In this document: one piece after another, positions 41,576-53,593 of the stretch
Numbering within the stretch: the stretch's first letter is position 1
Layout of the letters: each line of letters opens with the position of its first letter
Source: Cribrihabitans_A pelagius
GTDB lineage: Bacteria > Pseudomonadota > Alphaproteobacteria > Rhodobacterales > Rhodobacteraceae
Length of the DNA: 64,000 bases
Direction: 5' to 3'
Assembly (NCBI RefSeq): GCF_048820915.1
Contig: NZ_JBMERR010000022.1
Location: forward strand, 1 to 64,000
Translations under genes and position numbers: made by a program
The notes under the pieces: generated by a model
The model's input: only the letters and a program-made list of their open reading frames with translations
What the model was told of the DNA's origin: nothing
The model's database searches: none

Positions 41576-42107
41576 GATCTCTCCCCTGATGGCCATTCCG
41601 GGGCTGGTTTTTGCCGGCTTCGTCGGCCTTGCGCTGGTGGGGATGTTCCGCGAGGACCCGGACAGCCTGCCCTCGGCCCGCGAAGGCCAGCCCGCGCCGC
41701 CGGTGGTGCTGGAAGACTTCCCCGGCAAGGAGAGCTTCACCGATGCCGACCTGCGCGAGGGCGGGGTGAAGCTGGTGAACTACTGGGCCAGCTGGTGCGC
41801 GCCCTGCCGGGTGGAGCACCCCAACCTGGAGGCGCTGGCGGCCGAAGGCATCCCGATCTACGGGGTGAACTACAAGGACCGGCTGGACCAGGCCGAAGGC
41901 TTCCTGGAGGAGCTGGGCGACCCTTACACCGGGATCGGCCGCGACGAAAAGGGCCGGATGGCGATCGACTGGGGGCTTTACGGCGTGCCGGAGACCTATG
42001 TGATCGATGGCGAGGGCAAGATCGTCCTGCGCTTTGCCGGGCCGCTGACGCAGCGGGCGATTGAGAAGACCTTGCGCCCGGCGCTGGAGAAGGCGCGCGG
42101 CGGTTAA
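41568..42107 (+). CDS. ccmG: Thiol:disulfide oxidoreductase CcmG (DsbE)
   Basis: 179-residue membrane-anchored thioredoxin-like protein that reduces apocytochrome c thiols before haem ligation. N-terminal membrane helix about 8-26; the active site is NYWASWCAPCRVEHP with Cys77 and Cys80. The family YGVNYKDRLDQAEGFLEELGDPY and GVPETYVIDGEGKIVLRFAGPL blocks are present. It is the last gene of the ccmABCDG cluster; ccmE, ccmF and ccmH are not in this window. Confidence 0.94.
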   Translation: MAKISPLMAIPGLVFAGFVGLALVGMFREDPDSLPSAREGQPAPPVVLEDFPGKESFTDADLREGGVKLVNYWASWCAPCRVEHPNLEALAAEGIPIYGVNYKDRLDQAEGFLEELGDPYTGIGRDEKGRMAIDWGLYGVPETYVIDGEGKIVLRFAGPLTQRAIEKTLRPALEKARGG

Positions 42108-42120
42108 GCGGGCGCGCGCC

Positions 42121-42260
42121 CGCTTCCGCGCGGCGCATCCCCGTCGCGCCCCCTCGCGGCGGCGATAGGGTGAGGCCGGGTGTCCCCCGGGAGGGCGCAC
42201 GATGTTGCGGGGATAAGATGTTGCGGGGATAGACTGCCAGACACGAGTGTTCGGATCGCC
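42121..42260 (-). repeat. Dispersed about 140-bp intergenic repeat, copy R4, with internal duplication
   Basis: Minus-oriented, more diverged copy after ccmG. The 3' block reads CTATCGCCGCCGCG then GGGGATGCGCCGCGCGGAAG on the minus strand. The 5' block on the plus strand is GGGATAGACTGCCAGACA plus GTTCGGATCGCC. Inside it, 16 bp starting GATGTTGCGGGGATA are duplicated in tandem (42201-42216 and 42217-42232). The remaining 300 bp up to 42558 hold no recognisable gene. A 13-bp CTGTGATGGCAGG repeat lies near 42334-42362. Confidence 0.65.
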
Positions 42261-42558
42261 CCCCGCGCGCCGTCGATGCGCGGATGGGTCCTTGGGGCAC
42301 GGGAGAAAGGGCCCGCCTTTGGCGGGAATTTTCTGTGATGGCAGGCACCTGTGATGGCAGGAAAAGGGGCTCGGAGCTCACCCAAGCAGCAGCTTCGGAG
42401 CCCTCCACGCCGGATCCCTGCCTGCCAGACGCCCGCACCCCGGGCAAGCCCAATAGCCGTCTCCCCGCCAGTGGCGGGGCCCCTCGGCGATTGCGCTGGC
42501 CCGGCGCGCCTGCGCCCGGCCGCCGAGGCTCAGGCGAGGACGGCTCCGAAGCAGCGGC

Positions 42559-42897
42559 TCAGGCGAAAACCGAGAAGTCTAGGTCGAGGCCGGTGCCAAG
42601 CCAGATGCCGTGGTCGCGGTGGTCGGCGAGATCGTCGCCGGTCTCCGGGTGGGCAAAGACGGTGAGCCCGTTCCGGTTCAGCGCGAGCCAGGGCAGGAGG
42701 CGGGCGAATTGCTCTGGGCTGGCGGTGAGCTGGCAGGACCACATCGGGTGCGGCCCGACGCATTTCTCGTGCACGCGCCCCATCTGCAGGCCGAAGGTCG
42801 CGGCGGCGGTTTCGCAGAGCGCCCGCGCGCCTGCCACCGTGGCTTCGTCGAAGTAGATATGAGCGTGGTAGCCGGTGATGCTGTCTAACTGTTTCAT
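42559..42897 (-). CDS. DOPA 4,5-dioxygenase family protein
   Basis: 112-residue protein of the aromatic ring-cleaving DOPA dioxygenase-like family. The conserved histidines are in ITGYHAHIYFDE (His11, His13) and FAHPETGDDLADHRDHGIWLG, as well as GPHPMWSCQL. The size is typical of bacterial members, whose natural substrate is mostly unknown. Upstream is a short space before a minus-strand SDR gene; they may share a transcript. Confidence 0.88.
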   Translation of the reverse strand: MKQLDSITGYHAHIYFDEATVAGARALCETAAATFGLQMGRVHEKCVGPHPMWSCQLTASPEQFARLLPWLALNRNGLTVFAHPETGDDLADHRDHGIWLGTGLDLDFSVFA

Positions 42898-42976
42898 GCC
42901 GCCAGTATCCGGATTCGCCGGCGGTGCGGCAATCGCATTCTGGGAACAGATGCCCTGCGCGGCGCGGCAGGGGCGG

Positions 42977-43681
42977 CTACAGGCGATAGCCCGCCGAGAC
43001 GGTCAGAATTTCACCGGTGACCGAACGCGCTGCGTCTGAGGCGAGGAAGAACACCGCCTCGGCGATATCATCGGCGCTGGCGAGGCGGCCAAGCGCGGAC
43101 TCGTCCGTGAACAATTTGGTCAACGCCGCATCCCGGGGCGATTCGGGCACATTGACGGCACCCGGGGCAACCGCATTCACGCGAATGCCCCTGGGGCCCA
43201 GTTCCTTTGCCATGGCGCGGGTCCAGAGGTTGAGGGCGGCCTTGCTGGCACCATAGGTGGCCGCGCCCCGCGGTGGCAGCACCGCGTTGACCGAGGAGAT
43301 GCTGACAACGGCCGCGCCCGGCTGCAGGTGGGGCAGCGCGGCGCTGAGCAGCGCTTGCGGGGCCAGGAGGTTGAGGTCGAGGATGGCGCGTTGTGCACCG
43401 GCGTCAAAGGCATCAGCCGGGCTTTGCGCCACGGATCCTGCATTGTTCACGATCACATCGAGCCGCCCGAAGCGCGCAATGGTATCTTCCACGACCGCCT
43501 GAGCTGCGCCGGGCTGGGTGAGGTCGGCCCTCAGCGCCAGCACGTCCGGCTGTCCCTCACGCGCCGGGTCCGGGCGGGTGGTGCACCAGGTCAGGGCCAG
43601 GGCGTGGCTGCCGGCGAACCGCGCGGCAATTGCGCGGCCGATGCCGTAGGCGCCGCCGGTTATCAGAACGGTTTTGGTCAT
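42977..43681 (-). CDS. Short-chain dehydrogenase/reductase
   Basis: 234-residue classical SDR oxidoreductase. Coenzyme-binding motif TGGAYGIG (8-15), NNAG at 79-82, catalytic Ser around 130 (VSISSVNA), Tyr143 and Lys147 (YGASK), then the conserved GIRVNAVAPGAVNVP. Arg36 in CTTRPD after the second strand suggests a possible NADP preference, which cannot be proven from sequence. The substrate is unknown. It lies between acnA and the DOPA-dioxygenase-like gene on the same strand. Confidence 0.9.
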   Translation of the reverse strand: MTKTVLITGGAYGIGRAIAARFAGSHALALTWCTTRPDPAREGQPDVLALRADLTQPGAAQAVVEDTIARFGRLDVIVNNAGSVAQSPADAFDAGAQRAILDLNLLAPQALLSAALPHLQPGAAVVSISSVNAVLPPRGAATYGASKAALNLWTRAMAKELGPRGIRVNAVAPGAVNVPESPRDAALTKLFTDESALGRLASADDIAEAVFFLASDAARSVTGEILTVSAGYRL

Positions 43682-43714
43682 CGGATTCGCTTTCCGGCTA
43701 TTGACGGGAGTACC

Positions 43715-43744
43715 GGAAAAAGAAGGGCACCCCGAAGGGTGCCC
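43715..43744 (-). terminator. Rho-independent terminator of acnA
   Basis: On the minus strand GGGCACCC pairs with GGGTGCCC around a TTCG loop and is followed by TTCTTTTTC. It lies 28 bp after the acnA stop, before the SDR gene. Confidence 0.85.
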
Positions 43745-43771
43745 GTCAAGGTTGAAGGCAAAGCACAGGCC

Positions 43772-46546
<2,775 letters not shown>

Positions 46547-46774
46547 ACTTGGCCTCCCTCAGGAATATGTGTGCAGGGAATTCGCTAATGCGAACTTGGA
46601 GCAGTGCGGCCGCGCTTTCAATAGCCAGCAGCGCAAACAGGCGGTTTTTTTGTATGCGATGGTACACAGAAAAAGCCGAAAGATCACCGGAGGCTGCGCG
46701 GCGCGGGCGCTGTCAAATTACTTTGATTGGCCTTGGCGGCGGCATCCGGCTAAGCCAGCAGGAGAGGTAGCAGC

Positions 46775-47545
46775 GTGGATGGACCGATGAGACGGCTTGC
46801 GGCGATGGCGGCGGTTTTGGCGATGGCTCTGCCGGTCCGCGCGCAGGCGCAGGAGGCGGTCCCGCGGGGGCCGGATGCGCCGGAGGCACCCGTGCTTGTC
46901 GAGCTGTTCACCTCCCAGGGCTGCGCCGCCTGCCCGCCGGCCGATGCGCTGCTGCATCGGCTGGCCGGGCGCGAGGGCGTGCTGCCGCTGGCGCTGCACG
47001 TGGATTACTGGGACTACATCGGCTGGAAGGACCGCTTTGCCGATCCTGCGCATACCAAGCGGCAGAAGGGCTATGCCCAGATTGCCGGGCGGCGGATGAT
47101 CTACACCCCGCAGATGATCGTGATGGGCACCGATGACGTGATGGGCGCCGATGCGGTGCAAGTGGCGGAGGCGATCGCCCGCCACAGCAGCGCGCCGCGC
47201 GCGGTCTCGGTCGGGCTCACGCGCGCGGGCGGGAGCCTGAATATCCACCTTGCGCCGCGCGGCAGCGCGGCGGAGGGCTTTGCCCAGGGCATAGCGGGGG
47301 CTGACCGGCTGGTGGTGCATCTGGTGCGTTATGCGCCGCTGAAGACGGTGCGCATCACCCGCGGCGAGCTGGCCGGGCGCACGCTGAGCTATGCCAATGT
47401 GGTGGAGGGCTGGCAGGCGGTGGCCGAATGGGACGGCCGCGCGCCGCTGGATCTGACGGTGCCGCTGCCCGGCCCCAACCGTGCCGCCGTGGTGGTGCAG
47501 CAAGGCGCTCACGGGCCGGTTCTGGCGGCTGCCAGGGCTGACTAG
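46775..47545 (+). CDS. DUF1223 secreted thioredoxin-fold protein
   Basis: 256-residue exported protein. Signal peptide about 1-25 (AMAAVLAMALPVRAQA). Then the DUF1223 signature LVELFTSQGCAACPPADALLHRL, where Cys50-x2-Cys53 resembles a thioredoxin CxxC. LPLALHVDYWDYIGWKDRFADPAHTKRQKGYA and RMIYTPQMIVMGTD follow. A GTG at 46775 is chosen as start because AGGAGAGG lies 7 bp before it; an ATG 12 bp downstream is possible. A redox role is inferred from the fold only. Confidence 0.85.
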   Translation: MDGPMRRLAAMAAVLAMALPVRAQAQEAVPRGPDAPEAPVLVELFTSQGCAACPPADALLHRLAGREGVLPLALHVDYWDYIGWKDRFADPAHTKRQKGYAQIAGRRMIYTPQMIVMGTDDVMGADAVQVAEAIARHSSAPRAVSVGLTRAGGSLNIHLAPRGSAAEGFAQGIAGADRLVVHLVRYAPLKTVRITRGELAGRTLSYANVVEGWQAVAEWDGRAPLDLTVPLPGPNRAAVVVQQGAHGPVLAAARAD

Positions 47546-47597
47546 AGGGGCTGATTGAACAGGCCGGACTGAACGGGGCCGGACTGAACAGGGCCGG

Positions 47598-48551
47598 TCA
47601 ATCCGCCGCCGCTGCCGCCTTGCGCTGCTTTGCGGCAGCCACGAAGGGTTTCCAGCGCCGGTGGATCCAGAACCACTGGCCGGGATAGCGGCGCACCACC
47701 GTTTCCAGATCGGCGGTCAGTGCACGGGTCATGGTTGAGGCGTCGCTGTGGGCGATCTCCTCATGCATCAGGATCTCAAAATCGAGACCATTGTCCTGGC
47801 GCACCGCATAGACCGGGATCAGCGCGGCATTGAACTTCAGCGCCATTTCGGCCGGCACGGTGGAGGTGACGGCAGGCTTGCCGAAGAATTCGATCGGCTC
47901 GCCGCCCTGGGCGTGCAGGTCGGTGACGATGGCGATGATTCCGCCTTTCTTGAGATGGCGCACCATCTCGACCATGCCGCGCTTGCCCTGTTCGAACATC
48001 AGATCGCCCGTGGTCTTCATCGCGGCGACGTAATGCTCGTTGAAATAGGGGTTCGCCATGCGCCGGTAGAGCGCGCCGATCTCGTGGCCGCGCGCCATCA
48101 GCGCGGCGCGGGCGGCGTCGTAATTGCCGAAATGCGCGGTGGCAAAGACCACCGGCCGGCCTTCGGCGCGGGCGCGTTCCAGCGCCGCCAGCCCCGGCCC
48201 GGTCACCGGCGCGGTGCGGGCGCGGCGGCGGAAGGCCTCCCCTCCGTAAAGCTCGGTGATCATCCGGCCTGCGTTGTCGCTCACCTGGCGGTAAAGCGTA
48301 TCGGCATCGGTGTCCGCAAGCTCGGGGCGGATCAGCGCGAGATTGTCGCGCACCCGCTTGTCGAACCGCGCCAGCCGCCCCATCGCCGTGACCAGCCGGC
48401 CCATCAGCGGCACCCGCCAGCGGTAGGGCAACACGCGGGTCGCCAGCAGCAGCCCGCGCAGGAACAGGTTGCTGCCGAAATACTTGATGTGGCTCCAGGT
48501 GGAGAGTTCGGAGGGGTCTACGGGCATGGCGTCTGGACTGCTGCGGCGCAT
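47598..48551 (-). CDS. LpxL-like lipid acyltransferase
   Basis: 317-residue membrane-associated acyltransferase of the lauroyl/myristoyl (HtrB/MsbB) family, which adds secondary acyl chains to lipid A. The catalytic HX4D is ATAHFGNYD (His140, Asp145), and the binding segment is IVTDLHAQGGEPIEFFGKPA. FWIHRRWKP near the C-terminus is a typical family end. An N-terminal hydrophobic helix at about 26-42 anchors it. Met9 is an alternative start. The exact acyl donor is unknown. Confidence 0.87.
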   Translation of the reverse strand: MRRSSPDAMPVDPSELSTWSHIKYFGSNLFLRGLLLATRVLPYRWRVPLMGRLVTAMGRLARFDKRVRDNLALIRPELADTDADTLYRQVSDNAGRMITELYGGEAFRRRARTAPVTGPGLAALERARAEGRPVVFATAHFGNYDAARAALMARGHEIGALYRRMANPYFNEHYVAAMKTTGDLMFEQGKRGMVEMVRHLKKGGIIAIVTDLHAQGGEPIEFFGKPAVTSTVPAEMALKFNAALIPVYAVRQDNGLDFEILMHEEIAHSDASTMTRALTADLETVVRRYPGQWFWIHRRWKPFVAAAKQRKAAAAAD

Positions 48552-48592
48552 GAATGCGGTTCAAGATGCGCATCTTACTGGCGGTCCGCGGC

Positions 48593-48705
48593 GGGCACAA
48601 GCCGGGCGGCGGGATAGCGCGGGCGCCGGTATTGGCACCGGCCGCAGGCTCCGGTTGCCGGCGGCCTGCGGCAGGCACAAGCCGGGCGGCGGGAGAGCGC
48701 GGGCG
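48593..48705. repeat. Two copies of a 31-bp GC-rich direct repeat, 80 bp apart
   Basis: GGCACAAGCCGGGCGGCGGG followed by (A)NAGCGCGGGCG occurs at 48594-48625 and again at 48674-48705, with a single internal mismatch. It lies in the 415-bp space between the acyltransferase start and the fliG stop. The whole space is very GC-rich with several small dyads, and no credible gene was seen. Confidence 0.7.
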
Positions 48706-48966
48706 GCTGCACAGGTCCGGCCGCCGGCGCCGGCCAGCAGCTGCGCCGGCTTTGTCTGCGCCGGCGCGACCCGGTGCCGCCCTGGCCGCGGCCGGGGCCG
48801 GGTTCTGAGGAGACCCGGCGCAGACGAACGTGCAAGGGGCCTCCCGGCGGCGCCAAACGATGGCAATGCGGCGGCGCCCGGCGGCGGATGCCCTTGGCCC
48901 GGTGCGGCGGGTGCGCCCTGGTTGCGGGAGGCTCTGTATGCTGCGGCGCCAGCGGGCGGCGCGGCG

Positions 48967-50064
48967 CTAGGAGTCCTCCTCGTCGGACTTCAGCTCGATC
49001 TCGCCGGTGGCGACCAGGTCGCGCATGGCGGTGATGATCAGGCTGATCGCGGTCTCGCCGTCGCTGCGCTTGACCTTGCCGCGTTCGGCCACTTCCTCGC
49101 GGATGTTGGCGGCCATCCGTGTCGACATGTTCTTGAGCAGGAACTCGTTGGTGGCGATGTCGTCCTCGTCGCTGGCGTAGGCCATGGCGTTGACCAGATC
49201 GGGCTGGGCGACCACCCGCATCAGCTTGGGCACGTCGAGCGCCTGCATGCGTTCGCCGATCAGCGCATAGGTGAAGATCGCCTTGCGCACGTTGGTGGCA
49301 AATTCCTCGTCTTCCTCGTCCAGCGCCGTCAGCACCTCCTCGCGCTTGGCAGCGGCGGCTTCGGTGAGGATCGCGCCCATGCGCTGGCCCGGGGTGTCGT
49401 TGAAGGCGAGATCGGGGCGCGCCTCCACCTGGGCGGCCAGCGACAGGCCGATGCGGTCCACGGTCTCCGGTGTCACATTGGCGGTCTGGCTCACCGCATA
49501 GGTGATGCGCCGTGCCACCGGCCCGGGCAGATGCACCAGCATCTGCGCCGCCTTGGCGGTGTCGAGCTTGGAAAGCAGCACTGCCGCGACCTCGGTGCTT
49601 TCGGCCTGGGCCAGCTCCGCCAGGTCTTCGGGCGTGAGCCGCTTGAGCCGCTCCCACGGGTCGCCGAACTGGCGCACCCCGGCCTCCTTCCTGAGGCGGC
49701 TGTGGGTGTAGCGGCTGATCTTGCCCTCCATCGCGTTGAGCGCGCCGGCCAGGCCATTGGGAAAAGAAAGGCCGACATTGTCCAGCATTTCGGCAAATTC
49801 GCTGGCCACAGCATGCAGCGTATCGCGGTCGACGATGCGCATCTTGCCCATCTGCTGGGTGAGTTCCAGCTGCAGATCGTCCGGCAGCTCCTCCAGCGGC
49901 ACATCCGCGCCTTCATTCAGCAGGAGCCGCACGATGATCGCGGCCTTGGCCTTGCCGCTGAGGCCGGCCGCACCGCCGCCGCCGGAGGGCGCGCCGCCGC
50001 CGAAATTGCCGAGATCCATCCCCGGGGAAGCCGATGGCAGCGCCAGCATGTTGTCTTGAGGCAT
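48967..50064 (-). CDS. fliG: Flagellar motor switch protein FliG
   Basis: 365-residue C-ring protein that couples stator torque to rotation. After a glycine-rich N-terminal stretch, it shows the FliG middle domain (KAAIIVRLLLNEGADVPLEELPDDLQLELTQQMGKM) and the armadillo-like linker. The C-terminal torque domain is VRKAIFTYALIGERMQALDVPKLMRVV...YASDEDDIATNEFLLKNMSTRMAANIREEV, with charged torque-helix residues. No other flagellar gene lies in the window, so it is away from the flagellar cluster here. Confidence 0.9.
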   Translation of the reverse strand: MPQDNMLALPSASPGMDLGNFGGGAPSGGGGAAGLSGKAKAAIIVRLLLNEGADVPLEELPDDLQLELTQQMGKMRIVDRDTLHAVASEFAEMLDNVGLSFPNGLAGALNAMEGKISRYTHSRLRKEAGVRQFGDPWERLKRLTPEDLAELAQAESTEVAAVLLSKLDTAKAAQMLVHLPGPVARRITYAVSQTANVTPETVDRIGLSLAAQVEARPDLAFNDTPGQRMGAILTEAAAAKREEVLTALDEEDEEFATNVRKAIFTYALIGERMQALDVPKLMRVVAQPDLVNAMAYASDEDDIATNEFLLKNMSTRMAANIREEVAERGKVKRSDGETAISLIITAMRDLVATGEIELKSDEEDS

Positions 50065-50140
50065 TCTCGCACCTTAGCCAAAAAGATTCTTCTTCATCCG
50101 GGCTCAGGTTACGGCAGGAGCGGTAAAGAAAGCCTGAAGC

Positions 50141-50686
50141 TCAGTAGCCGTAGGACGCGCCTGTCTCCAAAGCCTTGCGCAGCGAGACCTCGGCCCAGCT
50201 GCCGCTGCCGCCCCGCGCCCGGATCTGTTGCCACTGTAGCAGCGCAGCGCCGGATTTGCCCTGCTCCACAAGGCCCTGGCCCATATACGAACGGGCAAGG
50301 AGATTATCCGGATCGCGCAGGAGAGCCTGATCGTAAGCGGCCCTGGCCTCGGCGGAATTGCCAAGCTTGCGGTGGGTGAAGCCCCAATAGGTGAGCACCA
50401 GCGAATCCTGCTGATCCGCCATCGCAGAGAGCACCGCCTGGGCATCCTCAATGCGCCCCGCGTAGGCCAGCTCGCGCGCGGCACCCAGCAGCTGCTGCTG
50501 GTTCAGCGAGGACTGGCGCGGCCGCACGCAGCGTTTCTTCTTTGCGTCCCAGACCTTCTTGCCCTTGCAGACCCTGGTGGTTTCAGTGGGCTTCGGCGGG
50601 CTCCAGTCATTGCCGCTTGCGGCAAAAGCGGCGGGGGAGGCCACAGCCAGCGACAGGAGCAGGGGCAGAACGGGGGCGATGCGCAT
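50141..50686 (-). CDS. Secreted TPR protein
   Basis: 181-residue protein with a signal peptide (IAPVLPLLLSLAVASPAAFA). A short cysteine pair region (RVCKGKKVWDAKKKRCVRP, two cysteines) is followed by TPR repeats (AARELAYAGRIEDAQAVLSAMADQQDS, WGFTHRKLGNSAEARAAYDQALLRDPDNLLARSYMGQGLVEQGK). Probably periplasmic. It starts upstream of fliG on the same strand with a 76-bp gap; functional link unknown. Confidence 0.8.
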   Translation of the reverse strand: MRIAPVLPLLLSLAVASPAAFAASGNDWSPPKPTETTRVCKGKKVWDAKKKRCVRPRQSSLNQQQLLGAARELAYAGRIEDAQAVLSAMADQQDSLVLTYWGFTHRKLGNSAEARAAYDQALLRDPDNLLARSYMGQGLVEQGKSGAALLQWQQIRARGGSGSWAEVSLRKALETGASYGY

Positions 50687-50839
50687 GGGGGGGTCTCCGC
50701 GTGGGGGCAGGGCGTGGGTCCGGCGCAGGATAGCGCGGGCCCGCCCGGATGGCGCGGTTAAATTGCATCACGTTTGCGGGAAGCGCGGGCGGAGGCGGGC
50801 CGGGGGCAGGGCAGGGCGGGGTAGTTACAGGACCGGCCG

Positions 50840-51853
50840 TCAGCCGTCGAGCGGCTGGGCAAAGGCGTGTGTCAGCCGGCGGCGCAGGGTTCCGGCCCGG
50901 CGCAGATAGCCAATGCGGGCCTGGTCTTTGGCCTGGTCCTGGCCGTGGTCCTGAGCGCAAGCCAAGGCGCGGTTTTCCACCCGGGCGAGCTCTCGCAGCA
51001 CCCCGGCGCGCAGGAGGAAGTTCAGCAGGGCGCGGTCCAGCGGCAGGCGGTACGTCTTGAAGAAGAAGGCAACGCTCTGCCGCCGAACTGCGCCCGGACC
51101 TATCTCGGCGGGATCGCAGGCGAGGTTCAAATCGGCCAGCAGGAAACTTGTGACATTATGGATGGCGGGCTGTTCGGCAGCATAGGCAAGGTCCAGCCCG
51201 CAAGCCGTGCCCGGCGCCAGAATAAGGTTGCCGCTGTGGTAATCTCCATGGGCGAACACCACCGGGCAGGGGCGGCCCTGCACCCGGCCGGCATCGCGCT
51301 GCAGCGCCGCCCAAAGCGGCGCATCCGCGCACGGCAGCACCCGCCCGCCTTCGGCCGCCTGTTCCTGCAGCCGCTCGAAGACCCGGTCCACGGTCAGGCT
51401 TTCCTCGCCTGCAGGCTGCAGCCTGTGCATATGGTCGAGCCAGCGCCCGGCTCGGCGGAAGACCTGATTGGCCTGTGCCTGCGGCGGCGCGGAGCGCAGC
51501 ACGTCTGTGGCGGTGCGCCCGGCCTGAAAACCGGTGACATGGAAGCTTTCGTCGCGGCCTAGGTAAAGCGGTTTCACGATGCTGCAGGCCCCGGCCGTGG
51601 CAAAATGCGGCACCAATCGCTCAAACAGGTGGTATTCGCGCGCGATCCAACGGCTTGGAGTGTTGAAATTCTTCTTGAGGATCACGGTGGCGCCGTCTTC
51701 CAGCCGCACAGCAAAGACCCTCTGCGCCCGCTCGCCATCAAAGGAGCGGTGCAGGCAATGAACGCTGAAGCTGCCGCCCCTGCCGCTGGCGGCAAGGAAC
51801 TCCGCCACATGGCTGCGGATCAGCGGTTCGTCAAATTCGGCAAACAGGAGCAT
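50840..51853 (-). CDS. Aminoglycoside phosphotransferase-like kinase
   Basis: 337-residue protein with the small-molecule kinase fold. The N-lobe lysine lies in ATVILKKNFNTPSRWIAREYHLFERL. The catalytic loop is FAHGDYHSGNLIL (HGDxxxxN), followed by the metal-binding CGLDLAYA. This type includes choline, homoserine and sugar kinases, and nothing indicates antibiotic resistance. The substrate is unknown. The C-terminal part is rich in Arg and Gln. It lies between a TPR gene and purB with its own space of about 150 bp on either side. Confidence 0.82.
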   Translation of the reverse strand: MLLFAEFDEPLIRSHVAEFLAASGRGGSFSVHCLHRSFDGERAQRVFAVRLEDGATVILKKNFNTPSRWIAREYHLFERLVPHFATAGACSIVKPLYLGRDESFHVTGFQAGRTATDVLRSAPPQAQANQVFRRAGRWLDHMHRLQPAGEESLTVDRVFERLQEQAAEGGRVLPCADAPLWAALQRDAGRVQGRPCPVVFAHGDYHSGNLILAPGTACGLDLAYAAEQPAIHNVTSFLLADLNLACDPAEIGPGAVRRQSVAFFFKTYRLPLDRALLNFLLRAGVLRELARVENRALACAQDHGQDQAKDQARIGYLRRAGTLRRRLTHAFAQPLDG

Positions 51854-51921
51854 GTCAGGGGCAAGGAATGTGATTGGTCAGGCAATGCCCCTCCCTAACA
51901 GTGCGGCGGCTCGGCCGAAAC

Positions 51922-51952
51922 GAAAAACGCCCCGCCAGTTTGGCAGGGCGTT
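51922..51952 (-). terminator. Rho-independent terminator of purB
   Basis: On the minus strand ACGCCCTGCCA pairs with TGGCGGGGCGT (one G-T wobble) around AAC, followed by TTTTTCG, 24 bp after the purB stop. Confidence 0.85.
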
Positions 51953-51975
51953 CGATACCTTGGGTCAGGCCCGGC

Positions 51976-53280
<1,305 letters not shown>

Positions 53281-53465
53281 GGGCGAAGAAACCTCTTGCA
53301 AGTTGGGCTGCAGATGCCGCGGGTCTTAGAGGAGGCGGGGGCCGACAGCAAGGCTGGGGAGGCTATATGAGGCAGTTTGCCCGGGAGAGCGGGGCTGGCG
53401 CGGCGGCCGGTTGGCGGCCCGGGGCGGCGCCCGTGCTTGCCCGCACGGCCGCCACGGGCGGGGGA

Positions 53466-53537
53466 CGCGCCGCGCTGGCGCGGCGCGCGGCCCAAGGCCG
53501 CTGCCCCTGCGATGCAGGGGCCGGGCGCGGGAGCCTC
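53466..53537. repeat. Chain of three GC-rich hairpins upstream of purB
   Basis: CGCGCCGCGC-TG-GCGCGGCGCG (53466-53487), CCCCTGC-GAT-GCAGGGG (53504-53520) and GCGGGA-GCC-TCCCGC (about 53528-53540) follow each other with perfect arms. They occupy the middle of the 313-bp space 53281-53593 between purB and the hydrolase-OsmC gene, in which no gene is recognised. They may be REP-like or a structured leader of purB. Confidence 0.6.
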
Positions 53538-53593
53538 CCGCCCGTGCCCTGGCGCAACGGCGGGAGGCGGTGCCAGCCCGGCAGCGGCGGGGC

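Noticed and set aside
46713..46726. TCAAA-TTAC-TTTGA dyad upstream of the DUF1223 gene as an FNR/CRP site
   Set aside because: It does not fit the TTGAT-N4-ATCAA pattern well and has short arms; judged chance.
48561..48866. Minus-strand frame in the GC-rich spacer
   Set aside because: Pro/Ala/Arg-rich low-complexity translation of the direct repeats; no plausible domain or start signal.
50840..51853. Aminoglycoside resistance gene
   Set aside because: Only the general kinase fold is present; no resistance-specific features or mobile context.
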